DNA of 64,000 nucleotides from positions 1,364,001 through 1,428,000 of the forward strand of contig NZ_NEVS01000001.1 in the NCBI RefSeq assembly GCF_002261215.1, given 5' to 3'. The stretch is from Bordetella genomosp. 11 (GTDB lineage: Bacteria > Pseudomonadota > Gammaproteobacteria > Burkholderiales > Burkholderiaceae_B). Made by a program: the position numbers and the translations under genes. Positions 42,532-52,027 of this stretch are shown here, piece after piece. The notes under the pieces were generated by a model. The model was not told the DNA's origin. It ran no database searches and saw nothing but the letters and a program-made list of their open reading frames with translations. Each line of letters starts with the position of its first letter. The stretch's first letter is position 1.

Positions 42532-43428
42532 ATGAAAAAACAGTCCGTCGGAGTCATCGGCCTGGGCGCGATGGGCGCGGGCATGGCGCGTTCGCTGCGC
42601 CGCGCGGGCCATGACGTGCAGGTGCACGATGTGCGTCCCGACGTGGCGGCGGCTTTCGCCCGCGAAGGCGGCCGGGCGCACGATAGTCCGGCCGCGCTGG
42701 CGCGCCACTGCGAGGTCGTGATTTCAGTGGTCGTGAACGCGGCGCAAACCGAATCGGTGCTGTTCGGCGAACAGGGCTGCGCCGCTGCCCTGGCGGCCGG
42801 CTCGGTATTCGTCATGTGTTCGACCGTGGATCCGAACTGGTCGGCGGCGCTGGAAACGCGCCTGGAGGACCTGGGCCTGCTGTACGTCGATGCGCCGATT
42901 TCCGGAGGGGCGGCCCGCGCGGCCAGCGGCGAGATCACCATGATGACCGCGGCGCGGCCGCAGGCCTATGCCAAGTGCGAGCACCTGTTCGACGCCATGG
43001 CCGCGCGCGTATACAAACTGGGGGATCGCGCCGGCGCGGGCAGCAAGGTGAAGATCATCAACCAGCTGCTTGCCGGCGTGCATATCGCCGCGGCCGCCGA
43101 GGCCATGGCGTTGGGCCTGCGCGAAGGCGTGGATCCCGAAGCGCTGTATGAAGTCATCACGAATAGCGCCGGCAACAGCTGGATGTTCGAGAACCGCATG
43201 GCCCATGTCCTGGCGGCGGACTACACACCGCTGTCGTCGGTGGACATTTTCGTCAAGGACCTGGGCCTGGTGCTGGATATGGCGCGCGCCAGCAAGTTTC
43301 CCTTGCCGCTGTCCGCGACGGCCCATCAGATGTTCATGCAGGCATCGAGCGCCGGCCATGCGGCGGAAGACGACAGCGCCGTGATCAAGATATTCCCCGG
43401 CATCCAGCTGCCCGGAGCGCGGCCATGA
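42532..43428 (+). CDS. ltnD: L-threonate/tetronate dehydrogenase LtnD
   Basis: 298-residue NAD-dependent beta-hydroxyacid dehydrogenase, oxidising threonate or erythronate at C2 to 2-oxo-tetronate. The Rossmann motif VGVIGLGAMGAGMARSLRRA is at residues ~6-25, substrate loop YVDAPISGGAARAASGEITM near residue 118, catalytic Lys in GAGSKVKIINQLLAGVHI near residue 165. SD GAGGAG. Its TGA overlaps otnK (ATGA). The gene set ltnD-otnK-otnC-otnI-denD is the known four-carbon acid sugar pathway. Confidence 0.9.
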   Translation: MKKQSVGVIGLGAMGAGMARSLRRAGHDVQVHDVRPDVAAAFAREGGRAHDSPAALARHCEVVISVVVNAAQTESVLFGEQGCAAALAAGSVFVMCSTVDPNWSAALETRLEDLGLLYVDAPISGGAARAASGEITMMTAARPQAYAKCEHLFDAMAARVYKLGDRAGAGSKVKIINQLLAGVHIAAAAEAMALGLREGVDPEALYEVITNSAGNSWMFENRMAHVLAADYTPLSSVDIFVKDLGLVLDMARASKFPLPLSATAHQMFMQASSAGHAAEDDSAVIKIFPGIQLPGARP

Positions 43429-44711
43429 TCCGCCTGGGCTGCATCGCCGACGATTTCACCGGCGCCACCGATCTGGCCAATAACCTGGTGCGCGCCGGCA
43501 TGCGCACGGTGCAGACCTTCGGCGTACCGGAGGGCGCGCCCGCGATGGAAGGCATGGAGGCCGTCGTGGTGGCGCTGAAGTCCCGCACCACGCCGCCCGA
43601 AGACGCCGTCGCGCAGTCGCTGCGCGCGCTCGAATGGCTGCGCGCGCAGGGTGCCGGGCAGATCTATTTCAAGTACTGCTCCACCTTCGACAGTACGCCG
43701 CGCGGCAACATCGGCCCGGTGGCCGAGGCGCTGATGGCCGCGCTGGGCGTCGATTTCACCATCGCCACCCCGGCGTTTCCCGATAACCAACGCACCGTCT
43801 TCAAGGGGTATTTGTTCGTCGGCGACGCGCTGTTGAGCGAAAGCGGCATGCGCGACCATCCCCTGACGCCCATGACCGATGCCAATCTGGTGCGCGTGCT
43901 GCAGGCGCAAAGCAGCCGCCCGGTGGGACTGATCGATTACCGCGCGGTGGCCGCGGGCGTATCCGCCATCCGCGCGCGTATCGATGACCTGCGCCGGGAC
44001 GGCACCGGGCTGGCCATCGTCGACGCCATCTCCAATGACGATCTGCTGCGCCTGGGGGAAGCCGTCCGCGACCTGCCGCTGGTAACCGGCGGGTCCGGGC
44101 TGGCGATCGGCTTGCCCGCGAATTTCGGCCTGCGGCCATCGCCCATGGCCGCGCGCCTGCCGCCGCCGGTGGGCGCGCGGGCCATCGTCTCGGGCAGTTG
44201 CTCGCAGGCCACGTTGCGCCAGGTCCGCCACTATATCGACGCTGGCGGCGCGGCCCTGGCGATCGATCCCGCGCGCCTGCTCCAGGGCGCGAACCCGGCC
44301 ATGGACGAAGTGGAACGGGCCCTGGCGTGGGCCCGTCCGCGCGTGGCGCGCGAGCCCGTGCTGATCTATTCATCGGCCCCGCCGGACGCGGTGCGGCAAG
44401 TGCAGGCAAGCCTGGGTGCCGACCGCGCCGGTGCCCTGGTCGAAGAGGCCCTGGCGCGTATCGCGCGCGGCCTGGTCCAGGCGGGCGTGCGGCAGATAGT
44501 CGTGGCGGGTGGCGAGACATCGGGTGCCTGCGTGCAGGCGTTGGGACTGACGCAATTGCAGATCGGCGCGCAGATCGATCCGGGAGTGCCGTGGTGCCAT
44601 GCGCGGGGTACCGATGCCTACGTGCCGGCGCTGCATGTGGCGCTGAAGTCCGGCAACTTCGGCGCCGACGATTTCTTCATCCGCGCTTTTTCGTTGTTGG
44701 AGGCCGGATAA
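43425..44711 (+). CDS. otnK: 3-oxo-tetronate kinase OtnK (DUF1537)
   Basis: 428-residue acid-sugar kinase phosphorylating 3-oxo-tetronate at O4. The N-terminal GCIADDFTGATDLANNLVRA is the substrate-binding signature, and STFDSTPRGNIGPVAEALMA near residue 88 the second. VAGGETSGACVQALGLTQL near residue 363 is the C-terminal ATP-binding block. It overlaps ltnD and leaves 112 nt before otnC. Confidence 0.93.
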   Translation: MIRLGCIADDFTGATDLANNLVRAGMRTVQTFGVPEGAPAMEGMEAVVVALKSRTTPPEDAVAQSLRALEWLRAQGAGQIYFKYCSTFDSTPRGNIGPVAEALMAALGVDFTIATPAFPDNQRTVFKGYLFVGDALLSESGMRDHPLTPMTDANLVRVLQAQSSRPVGLIDYRAVAAGVSAIRARIDDLRRDGTGLAIVDAISNDDLLRLGEAVRDLPLVTGGSGLAIGLPANFGLRPSPMAARLPPPVGARAIVSGSCSQATLRQVRHYIDAGGAALAIDPARLLQGANPAMDEVERALAWARPRVAREPVLIYSSAPPDAVRQVQASLGADRAGALVEEALARIARGLVQAGVRQIVVAGGETSGACVQALGLTQLQIGAQIDPGVPWCHARGTDAYVPALHVALKSGNFGADDFFIRAFSLLEAG

Positions 44712-44823
44712 GGCGATCGCGTGGGCCCTGCCAGCGCCCGCGGGCGCCGATGGCGGGTGATAAGATCGTCCCGCCCCAGTGCGCCCCATGCGGATGGATG
44801 CCGGCCGGCGCCATGGAGACCCA

Positions 44824-45498
44824 ATGGACACCGATCTGAAAACGCTGCGCGAGGAAATCTGCCGCATCGGCCGCAGCCTGTACGCGCGCGGCTATGTGCA
44901 TGGCACCACGGGCAATATCAGCGCGCGCGTTCCCGCGCAGGCGGGCGGCGGATTCCTGATCACGCCCACCGACGCCAGCCTTGGCAACCTGGATCCGGCC
45001 CGGCTCGCCTGGGTGGGAGACGATGGCGTCCAGCGCGCCGGCGACCGCGCCAGTAAAACCCTGGCGCTGCACCGCCGTATCTACCAGGCGGCACCCCACG
45101 CGGGCTGCGTGCTGCACACGCATTCGCGCCATCTGGTGGCGTTGACCTTGCGGGGCGTATGGCGCGACGACGATATCCTGCCGCCGCTGACGCCGTACCA
45201 GGTGATGAAGGTCGGGCACGTGCCGCTGGTGCCCTATTTCCGTCCCGGCGATCCCGCGGTGGCGGATATCGTCGCCGACTTGGTCGCCCGGCATGCGGAC
45301 GAGGGCCGCCAACTGCGCGCCGTGATGTGCGATCGCCTCGGCCCGCAGGTCTGGCATGAAACACCGGCCGGCGCGATGGCTGTACTGGAAGAACTCGAAG
45401 AAACCGCCAGTCTATGGCTGTTGGGCGATTGCCGCGCCCAGCCGCTGGACGAATCCCACATCGAAGAACTGCGCCGGAATTTCGCGGCGCAATGGTAA
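44824..45498 (+). CDS. otnC: 3-oxo-tetronate 4-phosphate decarboxylase OtnC (class II aldolase fold)
   Basis: 224-residue class II aldolase-like enzyme, decarboxylating 3-oxo-tetronate 4-phosphate to dihydroxyacetone phosphate. YVHGTTGNISAR near residue 22 is the phosphate loop and VLHTHSRH near residue 98 gives two metal His. The third His normally lies in an NHGP motif; here that spot reads VMCDRLGPQVWHET, so the usual ligand is missing, though a His follows six residues later. LEELEETASLWLL is conserved. SD GGAGACC precedes ATG 44824. Confidence 0.87.
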   Translation: MDTDLKTLREEICRIGRSLYARGYVHGTTGNISARVPAQAGGGFLITPTDASLGNLDPARLAWVGDDGVQRAGDRASKTLALHRRIYQAAPHAGCVLHTHSRHLVALTLRGVWRDDDILPPLTPYQVMKVGHVPLVPYFRPGDPAVADIVADLVARHADEGRQLRAVMCDRLGPQVWHETPAGAMAVLEELEETASLWLLGDCRAQPLDESHIEELRRNFAAQW

Positions 45499-45507
45499 GG
45501 AGACACG

Positions 45508-46308
45508 ATGATCAAGTTCGCGGCGAATCTAAGCATGCTCTACACCGAACACGGTTTCCTGGATCGTTTCCAGGCCGCCGCCGAGGATGGTTTCAAAGGC
45601 GTGGAGTTCCTGTTTCCCTATGCCTGGCCGGCCCGGGATCTGGCCGCGCGCCTGGCCGCGCACGGATTGACCCAGGCGCTGTTCAACGCCCCGCCGGGCC
45701 GCGAGGATGCCGGCGAACGCGGGCTGGCGTGCCTGGCGGGGCGCGAAGCGGAATTCCGCGACGGCATCGGTCGGGCGCTGGACTATGCGCAGGCGCTATC
45801 CTGCCCGCGCGTGCATGTCATGGCCGGACTGGCGCCCCAGGGCGTGGATCGCGCCCGCTTGCGCGATACGTACGTGCGCAACCTGGCATGGGCGGCGGAA
45901 GCTGCCGCGCAGGCGGGCCGCGACGTCGTGATCGAGCCCATCAATACGCGGGACATTCCGGGCTACTTCCTGAATCGCCAGGCCGACGCGCATGCGGTGG
46001 TCGAAGAGATCGGCGCGGCCAACCTGAAGGTGCAGATGGATCTCTATCACTGCCAGATCGTCGAAGGCGATCTGGAGATGCGCATCCGCCAGTATGTTCC
46101 GACAGGCCGGGTGGGGCATATCCAGATTGCGGGCGTGCCGGCCCGGCACGAGCCGGATGCGGGCGAGGTCAACTTCCCGCATTTGTTCCGTGTCCTGGAC
46201 GAAGTCGGTTACGACGGCTGGATAGGCTGCGAATACCGGCCTGCCGCCGGCACCCGGGAGGGGCTGGGCTGGTTGCGCGATGTCCGGGCTGCCGGGCTGG
46301 GGAGCTGA
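45508..46308 (+). CDS. otnI: 2-oxo-tetronate isomerase OtnI (hydroxypyruvate isomerase family)
   Basis: 266-residue TIM-barrel isomerase converting 2-oxo-tetronate to 3-oxo-tetronate for Otn[21 protein letters not shown] is the usual N terminus, [20 protein letters not shown] near residue 150 carries the first active-site Glu, [15 protein letters not shown] the metal Asp/His, and [12 protein letters not shown] the second Glu. It starts 9 nt after otnC with SD AAGGAG. Confidence 0.92.
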   Translation: MIKFAANLSMLYTEHGFLDRFQAAAEDGFKGVEFLFPYAWPARDLAARLAAHGLTQALFNAPPGREDAGERGLACLAGREAEFRDGIGRALDYAQALSCPRVHVMAGLAPQGVDRARLRDTYVRNLAWAAEAAAQAGRDVVIEPINTRDIPGYFLNRQADAHAVVEEIGAANLKVQMDLYHCQIVEGDLEMRIRQYVPTGRVGHIQIAGVPARHEPDAGEVNFPHLFRVLDEVGYDGWIGCEYRPAAGTREGLGWLRDVRAAGLGS

Positions 46309-46312
46309 CGCC

Positions 46313-47335
46313 ATGGCGACCGACAACGGGATGAAAATACTGATCACCGGCGGCGCCGGTTTCCTCGGCACGCAACTGGCGCGCGCCTTATTGAAGCAAG
46401 GGCATTTCCGCGGGCGGCCCATCGCCAGCCTGACGTTGGCCGATCGCGTCGCGCCGGCGCACCCGGATGTCGCCACGGACGCGCGCGTCACGGTGGACAT
46501 CGGCGATCTGCTGGAACGCATGCCCCCCTTGCTGGCGGCCGGGCACGACGCGGTGTTTCATCTCGCGTCGGCGGTGTCCGCCGAATGCGAGGCGGATTTC
46601 GATCTCGGGCTGCGATCCAACCTGGATACGACGCGCGCATTGCTGGACGGCCTGCGGGCGCAGGCGCTGCGCTCGGGGCGGCCGCCCGTGCTGTTTTTTT
46701 CGAGCTCGGTCGCGGTGTTCGGCGCGGATCCCGGCATTCCCCTGCCGGCGGTGATCCGCGACGATACCCTGCCCACGCCGCAGTCCAGCTATGGCACGCA
46801 GAAGTTCATCTGCGAACAATTGATCGCGGAATACACCCGCAAGGGCTATGTCGACGGCCGCGTGGCGCGCCTGATGACGGTGTCCGTGCGGCCCGGACGC
46901 CCCAACGGCGCGGCGTCCAGTTTCCTGTCCGGGATTATCCGCGAACCTTTGGCGGGCATTCCGACGGTATGTCCGGTCGGCCTGGCCACAGAGGTCGCGC
47001 TGGCTTCGCCCGCCAATACCGTGGCGGGCATCCTGGCCGTCGCGCAGGCGGACCGTGAAGCCCTGGGTGGCCGTACGGCGATCAATCTTCCCGCATTGAC
47101 GGTGAGCGTGCGCCAGATGCTCGATGCCCTGCGGGCCGTGGCCGGGGAGCAAACCGCCGGCCTGGTGACACCGGCACCCGATGCCGCCATCGCCCGCATC
47201 GTGGGCGGATGGCCGGCGCGCTTCGAAAGCCCGCGCGCGGCGGCGCTGGGCCTGAAGCCCGATGTCTCTTATCGCGCCGTGATCGAACAGTACATTGCGG
47301 AAAACGAATCGGGGCGGGCCTCGACCCCTTCCTGA
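46313..47335 (+). CDS. denD: D-erythronate dehydrogenase DenD (NAD-dependent epimerase/dehydratase fold)
   Basis: 340-residue extended SDR oxidising D-erythronate to 2-oxo-tetronate. ILITGGAGFLGTQLARALLK near residue 8 is the NAD motif, SSYGTQKFICEQLIAEYTRK near residue 162 the catalytic YxxxK, and VRPGRPNGAASSFLSGIIRE a family-specific segment of DenD/LtnD-type enzymes. The ATG at 46313 lies 4 nt after otnI; an earlier ATG lies inside otnI. With LtnD this lets the cell feed both threonate and erythronate into the same kinase step. Confidence 0.88.
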   Translation: MATDNGMKILITGGAGFLGTQLARALLKQGHFRGRPIASLTLADRVAPAHPDVATDARVTVDIGDLLERMPPLLAAGHDAVFHLASAVSAECEADFDLGLRSNLDTTRALLDGLRAQALRSGRPPVLFFSSSVAVFGADPGIPLPAVIRDDTLPTPQSSYGTQKFICEQLIAEYTRKGYVDGRVARLMTVSVRPGRPNGAASSFLSGIIREPLAGIPTVCPVGLATEVALASPANTVAGILAVAQADREALGGRTAINLPALTVSVRQMLDALRAVAGEQTAGLVTPAPDAAIARIVGGWPARFESPRAAALGLKPDVSYRAVIEQYIAENESGRASTPS

Positions 47336-47349
47336 ACATTCCAACCGGC

Positions 47350-48909
47350 CTACCGCGCCGGCGCCCGTCGCCCGGTATCCGCGCGATCGCGCCGCCGCGG
47401 CTTGCGCATGGCCAGGAAGACGATAACGGCGCAGCCCATTGCGGTGCCCGCCGCCAGCAGGAACGCGCGCGAGAACCCCTGTGCGTATGCGCCATGCGCG
47501 ATCGCCCACAGGATGCGCGACATGGTGGGCGGATAGGCCGCGATAGCGCTCTGGATATCCCCGGCCACGATGCGGCCGATGAAGGCTTCGTCCACGCGGA
47601 TGCCGGAAGCGGTCATGCCCGCCCGTATGGCCGCGCCGGCATTGCTGGCCAGAACGGCGCCCAGTGCCGAGAAACCGAGCAGGATGCCCGAAAAGCGCGC
47701 GGTGGTACTGATGCCGGATGCCATCCCGGCGCGGTCTGGCGGCACGGTTCCCATGATGGCTTTCTGCGTTTCGCCATTGAGCAAGCCTCCCCCGGTACCC
47801 AGCAAGGCCATGCCGATGACGACCGCGGCCGGCCCAGCCCGATGCGCGGCGTAGGCCATGACGATATTCCCCAGGGCAACGACGGCCAGGCCCAGCGCCA
47901 GGATGCCGGGTCCGCCCAGCCATGGAGACAGGCGCCGCCCGACCTGGGGGAAGACCAGCATGGCCAGGGCAAAGGGCAGCATGCCGACGCCCGCCGCCAA
48001 CGCGCTTTGCCCGCGCGAGTTCTGCAGGAACAGCGGCAGCACCGATGCCATGACTTGCGCCGAGGCGGCGTAGGCGAACATGGCGAGGACCGCGCCCACG
48101 AAAGGCAGGGACGCGAACAGGTCCAGATCCAGCATGGGGTGCGGCCGCAGCCGTTCGGCAAGGCAAAATGCGCCGAACAGCGCCACCCCGGCGGCAACGC
48201 GCCCCAGCACCGCGCCGCTGGTCCAGCCTGACCCGGGGCCGAGTATCAAGGCCCAGGTCACGGCGAACATGGCCGCGGCGAAGAGCGCGATCCCCGGAAA
48301 ATCAAGGGGGCGCGGTGTTGGATCGCGCGATTCGTCCACCCGGCGCAGCACCGCGATCCCCAGGGCCGCGCAGATCGGCACGTTGGCATGGAAGGCCCAG
48401 CGCCATCCCAGCGCGCTGTTGACGATGCCGCCCAACAGTGGTGACAGGACCATGGTCAAGCCCATGATGCCCCCCCAGAGCGCCCACGCGCGTCCACGCG
48501 CGCCTTCGTCATGGAACGCATGGCCGACGATCGCCAGCGCCGGCGCCAGCAGGAAAGCCGACCCCGCGCCTTGCGCCGCGCGGGCGGCGTAGAGCACGGG
48601 CGCCGACGGCGCCAGTCCGCAGCCCAGGGAAGTCAGCGCGAACAGCGCGATGCCGTACAGGAACACCCGCTTGCGTCCGAAGCGGTCGGCGATCGTTCCG
48701 GCCGGCAGCAGCAAGGACGCGAAACACAGCACATAGGCGCTGATGACCCATTCGACCTGGGCGAAAGACGCCCCCAGGTCCCGCGCAATGGTCGGCAGGA
48801 CGATACCCACGACGTTGGTGTCCAGCACCGTCATCGCGCAACCGAGCGAGGCGATCAGCAGTACGGCTGTTCCGCCGCGGGCGGGCCGGGCCTCCATTAC
48901 GGTTTCCAT
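47350..48909 (-). CDS. DHA2-family (EmrB/QacA-type) MFS efflux transporter
   Basis: 519-residue 14-TM drug:H+ antiporter-2 protein. AMTVLDTNVVGIVLPTIARD in TM1 carries the LD-x-T-V-V/N motif of DHA2 exporters. GTIADRFGRKRVFLYGIALF is motif A and WRWAFHANVPICA the region after TM5. Monocistronic on the minus strand, convergent with denD by 14 nt. Likely exports an organic toxin; the substrate is unknown. Confidence 0.88.
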   Translation of the reverse strand: METVMEARPARGGTAVLLIASLGCAMTVLDTNVVGIVLPTIARDLGASFAQVEWVISAYVLCFASLLLPAGTIADRFGRKRVFLYGIALFALTSLGCGLAPSAPVLYAARAAQGAGSAFLLAPALAIVGHAFHDEGARGRAWALWGGIMGLTMVLSPLLGGIVNSALGWRWAFHANVPICAALGIAVLRRVDESRDPTPRPLDFPGIALFAAAMFAVTWALILGPGSGWTSGAVLGRVAAGVALFGAFCLAERLRPHPMLDLDLFASLPFVGAVLAMFAYAASAQVMASVLPLFLQNSRGQSALAAGVGMLPFALAMLVFPQVGRRLSPWLGGPGILALGLAVVALGNIVMAYAAHRAGPAAVVIGMALLGTGGGLLNGETQKAIMGTVPPDRAGMASGISTTARFSGILLGFSALGAVLASNAGAAIRAGMTASGIRVDEAFIGRIVAGDIQSAIAAYPPTMSRILWAIAHGAYAQGFSRAFLLAAGTAMGCAVIVFLAMRKPRRRDRADTGRRAPAR

Positions 48910-48952
48910 GAGCGGCCTCCGCGTCCACGCGGCGCCGGCGGATCGGCCGGCT

Positions 48953-49435
48953 TCATCTCAACGCCGCCACGCCAGCCCGCGCGATTTCTTCATCGTGCTG
49001 CGGCGTATCCGCCGATACGCCGATGGCGCCCACGGTTTGTCCATCGACCACGATCGGCAGGCCACCGCGCATAAGCACGAAGCCGCGTGCCGTGATCGCG
49101 GCGGGGCGTTGCCCGTTGACCGCATCTTCCAGCGCGCCGGTCGCGCGGCGGAATAGGGCAGCGGTTCTTGCCTTGCCCGGCGCCAGTTCGACGCCGGCCG
49201 GCACGGCGGCGCCGTCCATGCGGATCAACAGGATCGGCAAGCCGGCGCTGTCGGCCACCGCAATGACGCCGGGCCAGCCGGAGGTCCTGGCTTTTTCCTC
49301 GGCGGCCTGGGCCACTTGCCGCGCGGCCGCCAGTGTCAGGACGGGCTGTGTCGCCAGCTCTACCGCGTTCGCCGTCCGCGCGCCCATGGGCCACGCCAGC
49401 GCCCCCAGCAGGAGGGCGCAACCGAATTTGTACAT
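48953..49435 (-). CDS. Secreted GlcG/HbpS-family protein
   Basis: 160-residue GlcG/HbpS-type protein with a signal peptide (KFGCALLLGALAWPMGARTA, cleavage near TANAVE). The domain has LTLAAARQVAQAAEEKARTS, VIAVADSAGLPILLIRMDGA, RGFVLMRGGLPIVVDGQTVG and a final AIGVSADTPQHDEEIARAGV. SD AAGGAG. It lies upstream of the DHA2 gene on the same strand (43-nt gap) and divergent from a LysR gene, so the three may form one stress or catabolic unit. Periplasmic heme or adduct binding is suggested by some relatives. Confidence 0.83.
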   Translation of the reverse strand: MYKFGCALLLGALAWPMGARTANAVELATQPVLTLAAARQVAQAAEEKARTSGWPGVIAVADSAGLPILLIRMDGAAVPAGVELAPGKARTAALFRRATGALEDAVNGQRPAAITARGFVLMRGGLPIVVDGQTVGAIGVSADTPQHDEEIARAGVAALR

Positions 49436-49503
49436 GGGAACTCCTTATCATCCGTCACGGCGCATGCCGTGACTCCTCCATGCCATTGCATCATCGGGCG
49501 GTA

Positions 49504-49515
49504 ATTGAGTTCAAT
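49504..49515. promoter_or_regulatory. Palindrome in GlcG/LysR divergent region
   Basis: ATTGA-GT-TCAAT inverted repeat, 49 nt before the LysR start and 69 nt before the GlcG-like start, placed where LysR proteins bind between divergent genes. It does not show the classic T-N11-A spacing clearly. Confidence 0.4.
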
Positions 49516-49563
49516 AGAGCAGTACGGCAAAATAATTCAGAAAAATCGAATACTGGAGCTTCC

Positions 49564-50463
49564 TTGGAACTGCGCCACCTCCGTGCCTTCGTCGTTGCCG
49601 CGCGCGAATTGCATTTCGCGCGCGCGGCGGAAATGCTGGGCGTGTCCTCGTCCACGCTGACGCTGCAAGTCCAGGAACTGGAACGGGCGCTGCAGGCCCG
49701 CCTATTCAACCGGACCAAACGCTCGGTCGCGCTGACCCCGGCGGGCGAGGCTTTTCTGGCGGAAACAGTCGCCGTCCTCGAGCGCTACGACCGCGCCGTG
49801 AACGTCGGCCGGCGCGCCGGCCGCGGCCAGGTGGGGCGGGTCGAATTGGGGCACGTGGGCTCGGCCGCCTTTACCGGCGTGCTGCAGGATCAGATGCGCC
49901 GCTTTCGCGCGGCCTGGCCCGACGTCATGCTCAATGCCAGCGAGCTGCCCATGGACCAACTGCCGGGGCGCCTGGAGGCCGGAACCGTCGACATCGGGTT
50001 CGTTCGGCTGCCCGTGTCGCTACCAGCGGCAATCGCCAGTCATGTGCTCGTCAGGGATGACTTTTGCCTGGCATTGCCGTCCGGTCACCGGCTGGCCGGC
50101 GACGGGCGCCCGGGCGGTGACCCGATCCGCGCGCGCGACCTGGCGAAGGAAGCATTCATTGTCCCGGAGCAGGACCTCGGCTTGCGCGAAGTCGCCCGGC
50201 GGGGCCGCTTCGCGCCGCGCATCGCCGCGGTGCCGGGTTCTTTGCTGTCCGTCCTGACCCACGTATCGCTGGGAGCGGGCGTGGCGATCCTGCCCAGCGT
50301 AGTCAAGCGCGTCATCGCCTTGCCGGATGTGGTGTTCCGGCAGGTCGCCGGGCCCGGCATCCCGTCCTCCATCGCCGCGCTGTACCGGCGCCACGAGCGT
50401 TCCCCCGCCGTGCGGCATTTCATCGAACAGATCCGGAACACCGAGCCACTGCTGATCGATTAA
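49564..50463 (+). CDS. LysR-family transcriptional regulator
   Basis: 299-residue LysR protein. I chose the TTG at 49564: GGAG lies 5 nt before it and it gives the standard LELRHLRAFVVAARELHFAR start; an open frame upstream to 49333 reads through the GlcG promoter region. GVSSSTLTLQVQELERALQA is the recognition helix (residues ~30-50), RSVALTPAGEAFLAE the linker. It probably regulates the divergent GlcG/exporter genes. Confidence 0.9.
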   Translation: MELRHLRAFVVAARELHFARAAEMLGVSSSTLTLQVQELERALQARLFNRTKRSVALTPAGEAFLAETVAVLERYDRAVNVGRRAGRGQVGRVELGHVGSAAFTGVLQDQMRRFRAAWPDVMLNASELPMDQLPGRLEAGTVDIGFVRLPVSLPAAIASHVLVRDDFCLALPSGHRLAGDGRPGGDPIRARDLAKEAFIVPEQDLGLREVARRGRFAPRIAAVPGSLLSVLTHVSLGAGVAILPSVVKRVIALPDVVFRQVAGPGIPSSIAALYRRHERSPAVRHFIEQIRNTEPLLID

Positions 50464-50488
50464 GTGCTGGGGTGGCCCCGCATCGGAA

Positions 50489-51928
50489 TTACCCGCGCCG
50501 CGCCGGAATCGTCAGCGCCGCGACCACGCCCAGCGCATGTATCGCGCAGAATACGGCGAATGTGCTGGAAAACGCCGAGCCCTGCGAGGCGGGGTGTGTC
50601 TCCAGGCTGGCGTGCAGCCAGATTGCCAGGCAGGTCGTGGCGACGGGACCGCCCAGCCGCTGCACGATATTCAGCGCCGTCGTGGCGACCGGCAGCTCCT
50701 CTTTGGGGATGCCGGCATAGGCGGACGATATCGAAGGGATATTGATCGACCCCAATCCCACGCCGCGGACCCAAAGCAGCAGGCAAATCACGATGTCCGG
50801 CAGGTCGTAGACGCTGACCAGCACAAAGGGCAGGGTGCCCGCCAGCCCGATCAGCGCGCCGGCCGTGGACACGCGGCGCGAGCCGAAGCGATCCGTCAGG
50901 CGGCCCATCCAGGGAAAGGCGCATAGCAGGCCGACGCCCATCGCGGCCAGCAGGATACCGGCGCGCGAGGGGCTGTAGCCGCGCGCGGCGATCAGGTATA
51001 GGGGGAACAGCAACTGCCCGCCGTAGGTCATGCAGTTCGACAGGAACTGCGTGGCGGCCGAAGGCGCGAACGAGCGCGCGCGGAACAGGCGGATGTCGAT
51101 CAAGGCGGACGCGCCGCGGCGCGCGGCGTGCCACAGGAAGGCCAGAAGCAGCAGCACGGCGATGCCCAGTTCCAGACGGATGCCGTCCCCGGTGGCGGAA
51201 CCCTCCGCGCTGGCCAGGGTCTCCAGGCTGTGCAGCAGCATTGCCAGCGCGGGCGCGAGCATGATGAAGCCCAGGGCGTCGAAGTTGCGCCGGACGCGCA
51301 GGTCCCGGTCCGGCGGCAGCACACGCCACGCAAGCAGGGTTGCCAGTATGCCTACGGGGAGGTTGACCAGGAAGATCCACGGCCACCCGGCATGCTGCAG
51401 GATCAGTCCGGCCAGGGTCGGCCCCAGGATGGGACCGATCATCACCGGCATGACCGCGAACCCCATGACCCGCGCCATGTGGCGTCCCGCCGTGCGCGCC
51501 ATCATCATCTGCGACATGGGGGTCAGCAGGCCGCCGGCCATGCCTTGCAGGACCCGCGACACGATCAGGCTGCTGGCGTCCGTCGCGATACCGCAGAACA
51601 GCGAAGTCAGCGTGAATATCGAAAAGCAGATCAGGTACACCCGCTTGGCGCCAAGGCGATCCACCAGCCAGCCGGTCAACGGCAGGGTCAGCGCGAGCGC
51701 CAGCAGGTAGCCGCTGGAAACCCACTGGATGGTGGTCAGGCTGGTATTCAGTTCGGACGCCAGGGTCGACAGCGATACGTTGACCACGGTGGAGTCGAGT
51801 TGCGCCATCAGCGGGGCCAGCATGACCACCCCGGCGATTTTCCATACCTGCGGATCGATGCGGTCGTCCCGGCGCGGGTCCGGGGTGGATAGGGGTGCTT
51901 CGGGTTTACCTGGGGAGGAGGCGGGCAC
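50489..51928 (-). CDS. DHA2-family (EmrB/QacA-type) MFS efflux transporter
   Basis: 479-residue 14-TM exporter. MAQLDSTVVNVSLSTLASEL in TM1 is the DHA2 TM1 motif; GWLVDRLGAKRVYLICFSIF is motif A, and MPVMIGPILGPTLAGLILQH with AGWPWIFLVNLPVG is motif C and the loop after TM5. A ~28-residue Pro-rich N-terminal tail precedes TM1. It converges on the LysR gene (25 nt). A second DHA2 exporter lies 1.6 kb away. Substrate unknown. Confidence 0.9.
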   Translation of the reverse strand: MPASSPGKPEAPLSTPDPRRDDRIDPQVWKIAGVVMLAPLMAQLDSTVVNVSLSTLASELNTSLTTIQWVSSGYLLALALTLPLTGWLVDRLGAKRVYLICFSIFTLTSLFCGIATDASSLIVSRVLQGMAGGLLTPMSQMMMARTAGRHMARVMGFAVMPVMIGPILGPTLAGLILQHAGWPWIFLVNLPVGILATLLAWRVLPPDRDLRVRRNFDALGFIMLAPALAMLLHSLETLASAEGSATGDGIRLELGIAVLLLLAFLWHAARRGASALIDIRLFRARSFAPSAATQFLSNCMTYGGQLLFPLYLIAARGYSPSRAGILLAAMGVGLLCAFPWMGRLTDRFGSRRVSTAGALIGLAGTLPFVLVSVYDLPDIVICLLLWVRGVGLGSINIPSISSAYAGIPKEELPVATTALNIVQRLGGPVATTCLAIWLHASLETHPASQGSAFSSTFAVFCAIHALGVVAALTIPARRG

Positions 51929-52027
51929 GGGCAGTAGGTCGGGCTTGAAGCCTTGCGGCGGCGATGGATTTGCCCGGGAATTCTAGTGGTGCTCCGCTTA
52001 AAAAGACCTGCGACGGCTCCCAGGGCG

